NCBI GenBank assembly: GCA_902795755.1
Contig: CADBMO010000039.1
Span: 1-20,056, forward strand
Direction of reading: 5' to 3'
DNA: 20,056 nt
Source of the DNA: an uncultured Erysipelotrichaceae bacterium
GTDB taxonomy: Bacteria; Bacillota_I; Bacilli_A; RF39; UBA660
The stretch's first letter is position 1. Every line of letters begins with the position of its first letter. Under the pieces are notes generated by a model. It searched no databases, was not told the DNA's origin, and was given only the letters and a program-made list of their open reading frames with translations. Shown here in pieces: positions 15,213-20,056 of this stretch. The position numbers were made by a program, and so were the translations under genes.

Positions 15213-15584
15213 ATGAAAAACACCGTTGATGAAAAAAAGAATAATAATTCAAATGATTTAATTAGAAATATTAAATCATATAAAGATATGGATTTAAACG
15301 CAATGATTTTAAAATTTAATGAATTATTAAAAGTAGGTATGTTTAGAAATATTATAATTGATAAACAAACGTGTGAAATACTATTATATATGTTAAAGTA
15401 TCCTAAAAAAACATATGCTGAAATAGCAAGAGATAATAACATTACCACAGAAAGATTGATTAAACTATTAAATGATGGATTAAGTTATTTAATAAAGGAA
15501 TTATCTATTTTTGATACAAATATGTTTTTACACTATGGAGATGTAGCACTTGAACAAGCATTAAAAAGACTAAAAGACAAATAA
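15213..15584 (+). CDS. small HTH-like protein, unknown function
   Basis: A 123-aa soluble, mostly helical, basic protein without recognised family. Residues 1-15 are polar and Asn/Lys-rich. Residues about 53-96 (CEILLYMLKYPKKTYAEIAR, then NNITTERLIKLLNDGLSYL) have the layout of a region-4-like helix-turn-helix, where TYAEIA and a following recognition helix are the key pieces. ATG follows GAGAGG. It is monocistronic, with its own promoter and stop-nested terminator. It may be a regulator; no target is visible. Confidence 0.75.
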   Translation: MKNTVDEKKNNNSNDLIRNIKSYKDMDLNAMILKFNELLKVGMFRNIIIDKQTCEILLYMLKYPKKTYAEIARDNNITTERLIKLLNDGLSYLIKELSIFDTNMFLHYGDVALEQALKRLKDK

Positions 15585-15607
15585 TTAATTTGTCTTTTTA
15601 ATTTTTT
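15572..15607 (+). terminator. intrinsic terminator nested on the stop codon of the small HTH-like gene
   Basis: Perfect 11-bp stem (15572-15582 with 15588-15598) with a 5-base loop, followed by a T-rich run. The TAA stop starts at the last base of the left arm. Confidence 0.85.
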
Positions 15608-15618
15608 ATAATAAATTG

Positions 15619-15627
15619 TGTTATAAT
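15619..15627 (+). promoter_or_regulatory. extended -10 promoter of the P-type ATPase gene
   Basis: TGT directly followed by TATAAT at 15622-15627. No good -35 is present at the proper distance, where the previous terminator's T-run lies, so recognition must rest on the extended -10. Confidence 0.55.
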
Positions 15628-15650
15628 AATTAAAGATAGGAGTGATAGTA

Positions 15651-17966
15651 TTGACGGGACTTACTAATGAAGATGTAAAACAAAGAATTGATGCTGGAAA
15701 AGTGAATTATGATACTACAACTCCAAGTAAAAGTATAAAGCAAATATTATTTGAAAACATATTTACGTTATTTAATTTTATAAACGTTGTTTTAGGCGTT
15801 GCAATCATACTTGTTGGTTCTTATAAGAATTTGTTATTTTTAGGAGTAGTTGTATGTAATACTTTAATTAGTAGTATTCAAGAAATACGTGCTAAAAAAA
15901 TGGTTGATAAGCTATCGGTTATTTCATCTAGTAAAGCTAAGGTTATAAGAAATGGTAAAACAAAACAAATTCATATTAATGACATAGTATTAGATGATAT
16001 TATTATTTATGAATTAGGTAATCAAGTAGTAACAGATTCAAAAATAATTAGTGGTGAGTGTGAAGTAGATGAATCATTTATAACTGGTGAATCTAAAACA
16101 ATATTTAAGAAAAAAGGTGATATGCTTCTTTCAGGAAGCTTTATAATAAGTGGTAATGTAACTTGTAAGGTAATTCATGTTGGATTAGATAATTATACAT
16201 CCATAATTTCTAAGGATGCTAAAAGGCTAAGAAAAGAAGTTTCTTCTGAAATAATGAGATCACTTAAAAAAATAGTAAAGTATGTATCAATTGCACTAAT
16301 TCCTATAGGTATACTTTTATTGCTTAGACAATTTTCATTGGATGGTGTATCAACAAAAGATGCGGTAACCTCAGTTACGGCAGCATTAATAGCAATGATT
16401 CCAGAAGGACTTATTCTTTTAGTATCAACGGTACTTGCAATAAGTGTACTAAGACTATCAAAATATTATGTATTAGTTCAAGATTTATATTCAATAGAAA
16501 CACTTGCAAGAGTAGACACTTTATGTCTTGATAAAACTGGTACCATTACGGAAGGAAAAATGGAAGTAGAAGATGTTATTCCAGTAAATAAACACAATAT
16601 TAATGATATTGATGATGCACTTGAAATAATATCTACTAACCTAGATGATAATAATCCGACTTTTAAAGCAATTAATGAAAAATATGGTAATGATAGTAAA
16701 GTAAAAGCTAAAAAGAATATACCATTTTCATCAGAAAGAAAATACTCTGGTGTAATACTAGATAATGAAGTATATATTATGGGAGCCCCGGAATTTGTTT
16801 TAAACGACATATCAAAATATAAAAAACAAGTAGAAGAATTATCTAAAAAAGCAAGGGTATTAGTACTAATTAAAGCACGTTCATATGATAATAAAATGCC
16901 TAAAGGTATTGATGTTATGGCATTTATTATAATAAATGATAAACTAAGATTATCAGCCAAAGATACCTTAGAATATTTTAGAAAAAATGATGTTAATATA
17001 AAAATAATATCTGGTGACAGTAAAAACACGGTTACTAACTTAGCACAAAAGGTTGGTGTAAAAGTAATTGGTGCAGTTGATGCAACCACGATTGATAAAG
17101 ATACAAACCTTAATGAGTTAGTAGAAGAAAATAACGTGTTTGGGCGTGTTAAACCTGAACAAAAAAAATTATTAATAAGAGCACTAAAAAATAATGGACA
17201 CATAGTTGCTATGACAGGTGATGGTGTAAATGATGTTTTAGCATTAAAAGAAGCTGATTGTAGTCTTTGTATGGCAGAGGGCTCTGATGCTGCTCGTAAT
17301 ATATCTCATATAGTATTATTAAATTCTGATTTTGATTCTATTCCTAAAATAGTAAAAGAAGGTAGAAGAACAATTAATAACGTTGAAAGATCTGCAACAT
17401 TATTCTTATCAAAAACAATATATGCTAGTATGCTTGCAATATTATTCTTATTTATTAAGTATGCATATCCTTTTATACCAATTCAAATGACACTTATAAA
17501 TGCTCTTACAATTGGTATACCAGCATTTATACTTGCACTTGAACCAAATCATAATAGGGTAGAAAAAAACTTTTTAATAAGGGTAGTATCTAAAGCTATT
17601 CCAAGTGGGTTTACAACTGTATTTAATATCGTACTTTTGGTGTTCTTGGCAAGTTTACTTAAAATTGATACCGCTCAAACATCTACGATAGCAGTAATAA
17701 TTACTACGTATACTGCAATATTATTAATATATAGAATAAGTAAACCACTTAACTTGCTTAGAAAAATGCTAATAATTGTCTTAACCACAGTATTTTTAAT
17801 TGCGTTATTCTTAGGTGCAAGCAGAAAACTATTTAGCTTAGAATTACTAGATTTAGTATCAGTTGCGATTCTTTTACCGCTTATGTATTTATCAACAAGA
17901 ATTTTTAGTATGTTAAGTGACATAACTTATGAATTAATAAAGAAAAAACCAAGGTGGTTTAAATAA
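15651..17966 (+). CDS. CtpE-like P-type cation-transporting ATPase
   Basis: Membrane pump driven by ATP through an aspartyl phosphate. The 771-aa product has TGES at 145-148 (actuator domain), PEGL at 251-254 in the ion-binding helix, the phosphorylated Asp294 in DKTGT, and TGDGVND at 522-528. The PEGL helix followed by a VLAISVLRLSK stretch and LYSIETLARVDTLCLDKTGT resembles the mycobacterial CtpE group, whose studied member handles calcium; calcium here is inference. No N-terminal metal-binding domain is seen, and the nucleotide domain is short. I start at TTG 15651: AGGAG ends 8 bases before it, while the GTG at 15642 lies inside that RBS. Last about 200 residues hold six hydrophobic segments. 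Confidence 0.9.
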   Translation: MTGLTNEDVKQRIDAGKVNYDTTTPSKSIKQILFENIFTLFNFINVVLGVAIILVGSYKNLLFLGVVVCNTLISSIQEIRAKKMVDKLSVISSSKAKVIRNGKTKQIHINDIVLDDIIIYELGNQVVTDSKIISGECEVDESFITGESKTIFKKKGDMLLSGSFIISGNVTCKVIHVGLDNYTSIISKDAKRLRKEVSSEIMRSLKKIVKYVSIALIPIGILLLLRQFSLDGVSTKDAVTSVTAALIAMIPEGLILLVSTVLAISVLRLSKYYVLVQDLYSIETLARVDTLCLDKTGTITEGKMEVEDVIPVNKHNINDIDDALEIISTNLDDNNPTFKAINEKYGNDSKVKAKKNIPFSSERKYSGVILDNEVYIMGAPEFVLNDISKYKKQVEELSKKARVLVLIKARSYDNKMPKGIDVMAFIIINDKLRLSAKDTLEYFRKNDVNIKIISGDSKNTVTNLAQKVGVKVIGAVDATTIDKDTNLNELVEENNVFGRVKPEQKKLLIRALKNNGHIVAMTGDGVNDVLALKEADCSLCMAEGSDAARNISHIVLLNSDFDSIPKIVKEGRRTINNVERSATLFLSKTIYASMLAILFLFIKYAYPFIPIQMTLINALTIGIPAFILALEPNHNRVEKNFLIRVVSKAIPSGFTTVFNIVLLVFLASLLKIDTAQTSTIAVIITTYTAILLIYRISKPLNLLRKMLIIVLTTVFLIALFLGASRKLFSLELLDLVSVAILLPLMYLSTRIFSMLSDITYELIKKKPRWFK

Positions 17967-17969
17967 TAA

Positions 17970-17998
17970 TTGCACGTTTTTTAATAATGTGTTATAAT
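17970..17998 (+). promoter_or_regulatory. sigma-A promoter of the T-box/metG operon
   Basis: TTGCAC at 17970-17975, 17-bp spacer, TATAAT at 17993-17998 preceded by TGT (extended -10). Transcription would begin just before the T-box leader. Confidence 0.85.
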
Positions 17999-18000
17999 TG

Positions 18001-18226
18001 AGCTTGTTAAAGGCGATGAACTTTGAAAGTATAATGAAAATATCATTAAAAGAGAGTATGAAAAGGTGAAAGCATACATGATTAAGTAATTATATAAATG
18101 GCTAAGTGAGCTTTTTAATCCAATAGGTTAAAACGGGTAATTACGTTATAAATATAAGTGCATACTTTGTATGAATTAAGGTGGTACCGTGGACTAAAGT
18201 TCATCCTTTTTGGATGAGCTTTTTTT
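18001..18226 (+). promoter_or_regulatory. methionine-specific T-box leader with antiterminator and terminator
   Basis: T-box RNAs sense uncharged tRNA and permit readthrough. Order of elements: GCGATGA K-turn half (18013-18019) with AAGTGAGC on the 3' side; AGTA at 18029-18032; AGAGAG at 18051-18056; distal loop with GGTGAAA; and specifier ATG at 18098-18100 placed after ATTATATAA, which pairs with TATAAT next to the AGTA. The invariant T-box AAGGTGGTACCGTGG is at 18178-18192. The competing terminator is AGTTCATCC (18198-18206) with GGATGAGCT (18212-18220) and a T-run. The ATG specifier and downstream metG agree. Confidence 0.95.
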
Positions 18227-18246
18227 AATACATAAGGAGTGATATA

Positions 18247-18420
18247 ATGAATTTTTGGGAAAGATTAACCTATAAAGAAGAAGTTGATAATTCAAATGAA
18301 ATAAGACTTCCAAATGGTATTGTATATTCAGAAAAACCAAGTTTATTTGGAAAAAAGCCTAAGGGAATTGTTATTGTTTTTAAGGATGAAAAAGGAAAGG
18401 GTGATAAAAATGGAAAATAA
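18247..18420 (+). CDS. 57-aa small protein, first cistron behind the Met T-box
   Basis: MNFWERLTYK starts a 57-residue frame ending in KGDKNGK and TAA. AAGGAGTGAT stands at 18234-18243, directly before its ATG, so it is very likely translated. Its end overlaps the metG start by 11 bases in another frame, and the metG RBS lies inside it. No family is recognised: the sequence has an N-terminal aromatic helix, a central LPNGIVYS and a GIVIVF strand, and a Lys/Gly tail. It might be a coupling peptide that tunes metG translation, or a small protein with its own role in methionine supply. Confidence 0.7.
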   Translation: MNFWERLTYKEEVDNSNEIRLPNGIVYSEKPSLFGKKPKGIVIVFKDEKGKGDKNGK

Positions 18421-19960
18421 AAAGTATTATATTTCAACCGCAATTGCATATACATCTGGTAAACCACATATTGGTAATACATATGAAATTATTTTAGCAG
18501 ATGCAATTGCTCGTTATAAAAGATTAAAAGGGTATGATGTATATTTTCAAACTGGTACTGATGAACATGGTGAGAAAATTGAATTGAAGGCAAAAGCTAA
18601 AGGTGTAAGTCCAAAAGAATATGTTGATGAAGTGGCAGCAGAAATAAAACGTATATGGGATACAATGAATACATCATATGATAGATTTGTTAGAACAACT
18701 GATCCACATCACGAAGAAATTGTACAAAAAATATTTAATAAAATGTATGAAAAAGGTGATATTTATAAAGGTGAATACAAAGGATTATATTGTACACCTT
18801 GTGAATCTTTTTGGACTGAATCACAGTTGGTAGATGGTAAATGTCCAGATTGTGGCCGTGAGGTAGAAGAAAAAAGTGAAGAAGCATATTTCTTTAAATT
18901 ATCAAATTATCAAGATAAATTAGTAGATTATATTGAAAAGCATCCAGAATTTATCTGGCCCGAATCAAGAAAAAATGAAATGCTTAATAACTTTATTAAA
19001 CCAGGTCTTCAAGATTTATGTGTATCAAGAACATCATTTGATTGGGGAATTCCTGTTACTATAGATCCTAAGCATGTTGTATATGTTTGGTTGGATGCAC
19101 TAACTAACTATATTACTAATATTGGATATGATCCTGATGGATCTAGTGAAGAGTTTAATAAATGGTGGCCAGCTGACTTACACTTAATTGGTAAAGATAT
19201 TATAAGGTTTCATACTATTTATTGGCCATGCTTTTTATGGAGTTTAGACGTAGAATTACCTAAACAAGTATTTGGTCATCCATGGCTTTTAACAAACAAT
19301 GATAAAATTGGAAAGTCAAGAGGAAATGCAATATACGCAGATGATTTAGCAAAATTATTTGGTGTTGATGCAGTAAGATACTACGTTCTTCATGAAATTC
19401 CATTTGCAAATGATGGTAACTTAACTTATGAGTTATTAATAGAAAGAACAAATACAGATCTTGCAAATACTTTAGGTAATTTAGTAAATAGAACAATATC
19501 AATGGCTAATAAATATTTTGATGGAGTAGTTAAAAATACTAAAGTAAGTGAAGATGTGGATTTAAGTTTAATTAAAATGATTAATGAATTGGATAGTAAA
19601 GTTGAAAATAAAATGGATAAATTAGAAATAGGCTTTGCATTAGATGAAATATTTGATTTACTAAGAAGATCTAATAAATATATTGATGAAACATGTCCTT
19701 GGCAACTTGCTAAAGAAGAGGATAAAAAAGATAGGTTACAAACCGTACTTTATAATTTATTAGAATCAATTAGAGTATGTGCTAAATTACTATATCCATT
19801 TTTACCAGAAACATCTGATAAAATATTTAAACAAATAAATATTAGTGATCAATCACTTGCATTTAATGATAATAATGAATATAAAGATATGGTTCCTGAA
19901 GTATTATTTGCAAGAATTGATAAAGATAAAAAACTAAAGGAAATTGAAGAAAATAGCTAA
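18410..19960 (+). CDS. metG: methionyl-tRNA synthetase
   Basis: Charges tRNA-Met, for both initiation and elongation. The 516-aa product has the class-I HIGH variant HIGN at 20-23, a zinc knuckle with Cys128, Cys131, Cys145 and Cys148, and the KMSKS variant KIGKS at 299-303. It ends after the anticodon-binding helical domain and lacks the C-terminal dimerisation domain found in longer MetGs, as seen in several small Bacillota. The start at 18410 (MENKKYYIST) follows AGGGTGAT; the frame is open 32 codons further upstream, but those residues are unlike the family. It is controlled by the Met T-box leader and probably by coupling to the preceding small ORF. Confidence 0.96.
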   Translation: MENKKYYISTAIAYTSGKPHIGNTYEIILADAIARYKRLKGYDVYFQTGTDEHGEKIELKAKAKGVSPKEYVDEVAAEIKRIWDTMNTSYDRFVRTTDPHHEEIVQKIFNKMYEKGDIYKGEYKGLYCTPCESFWTESQLVDGKCPDCGREVEEKSEEAYFFKLSNYQDKLVDYIEKHPEFIWPESRKNEMLNNFIKPGLQDLCVSRTSFDWGIPVTIDPKHVVYVWLDALTNYITNIGYDPDGSSEEFNKWWPADLHLIGKDIIRFHTIYWPCFLWSLDVELPKQVFGHPWLLTNNDKIGKSRGNAIYADDLAKLFGVDAVRYYVLHEIPFANDGNLTYELLIERTNTDLANTLGNLVNRTISMANKYFDGVVKNTKVSEDVDLSLIKMINELDSKVENKMDKLEIGFALDEIFDLLRRSNKYIDETCPWQLAKEEDKKDRLQTVLYNLLESIRVCAKLLYPFLPETSDKIFKQINISDQSLAFNDNNEYKDMVPEVLFARIDKDKKLKEIEENS

Positions 19961-19979
19961 GCTATTTTCTTTCTTTTTT
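19949..19979 (+). terminator. intrinsic terminator of metG, stop codon as loop
   Basis: Perfect 9-bp stem GAAAATAGC/GCTATTTTC whose 3-base loop is exactly the TAA stop of metG, followed by TTTCTTTTTT. Confidence 0.92.
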
Positions 19980-19999
19980 AAAATCTCAACCGCACCACT

Positions 20000-20056
20000 T
20001 TAACTATAATCTGATTCTACCTCATAAGCACATTTAAAGTCAAATATTTTCCTTGG
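20000..20056 (-). CDS. possible 3' end of a convergent gene (partial)
   Basis: On the reverse strand a frame runs from the window edge to TAA at 20002-20000 and encodes PRKIFDFKCAYEVESDYS. The base composition is somewhat richer in GC and the product looks protein-like, but 18 codons are too few for identification. The plus strand here shows no frame. Confidence 0.3.
   Translation of the reverse strand, partial: PRKIFDFKCAYEVESDYS

Noticed and set aside
16478..17203. Reverse-strand 241-codon open frame
   Set aside because: Antisense to the catalytic domain of the P-type ATPase, Ser/Leu-rich composition and no RBS; a shadow of the real gene.
17946..17960. Small hairpin AAACCA/TGGTTT at the end of the P-type ATPase gene
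   Set aside because: Stem of only 6 bp and no T-run after it, so not called a terminator; an AT-rich stretch leads directly to the metG promoter.
1..20056. CRISPR array, insertion sequence or integrase
   Set aside because: No regularly spaced repeats, no transposase or recombinase motif on either strand, despite the repeat-flanked ORF6N gene.

Overview
This is a low-GC, code-11 bacterial chromosome segment. TGA is a genuine stop in ftsW, hemW and pepF, and TGG encodes Trp, so it is not a code-4 mycoplasma. The gene content (mraY, a SEDS glycosyltransferase, lepA-hemW-hrcA-grpE-dnaK-dnaJ synteny, CIRCE, a T-box, sigma-A promoters with TGn-extended -10 boxes, RBSs of the type (A)GGTGAT) points to a Bacillota member, probably an uncultured Bacilli lineage close to Mollicutes or Erysipelotrichia. 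Taxonomy is inference; no rRNA is present.

Layout. (1) 1-4000: remnant of a cell-wall (dcw) cluster, mraY and ftsW, without murD or murG between them. An isolated three-repeat protein gene with its own promoter and terminator sits between them. Directly after ftsW lies an ORF6N-domain gene with a phospholipase-D-like C-terminus and its own promoter. Behind that gene is a second, diverged copy of the last 87 bp of the ftsW homology, so the accessory gene is bracketed by a direct repeat of the ftsW 3' end. This is the signature of insertion or allele replacement at the ftsW terminus and is the most unusual structure in the window. (2) 3976-4366: no gene, but a strong promoter, several hairpins and an intrinsic terminator, consistent with a small structured RNA or an attenuated leader ahead of lepA. 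(3) 4367-8705: lepA, a small SpoIIID-like HTH gene, an unknown gene, hemW, and an acidic single-TM protein. (4) 8742-15143: HrcA/CIRCE heat-shock operon hrcA-grpE-dnaK-pepF-dnaJ, with an M3 oligopeptidase interposed between dnaK and dnaJ. (5) 15162-17966: a small HTH-like protein and a CtpE-like P-type ATPase. (6) 17970-19979: a methionine-specific T-box leader controlling a 57-aa ORF overlapping metG. A possible convergent reverse-strand gene end lies at the right edge.

Functionally, the window combines housekeeping (lipid I synthesis, septal glycan polymerisation, ribosome back-translocation, chaperones, Met-tRNA charging, cation transport) with two accessory cassettes on either side of ftsW. 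Transcription units are compact: in six cases the stop codon lies inside the intrinsic terminator hairpin.
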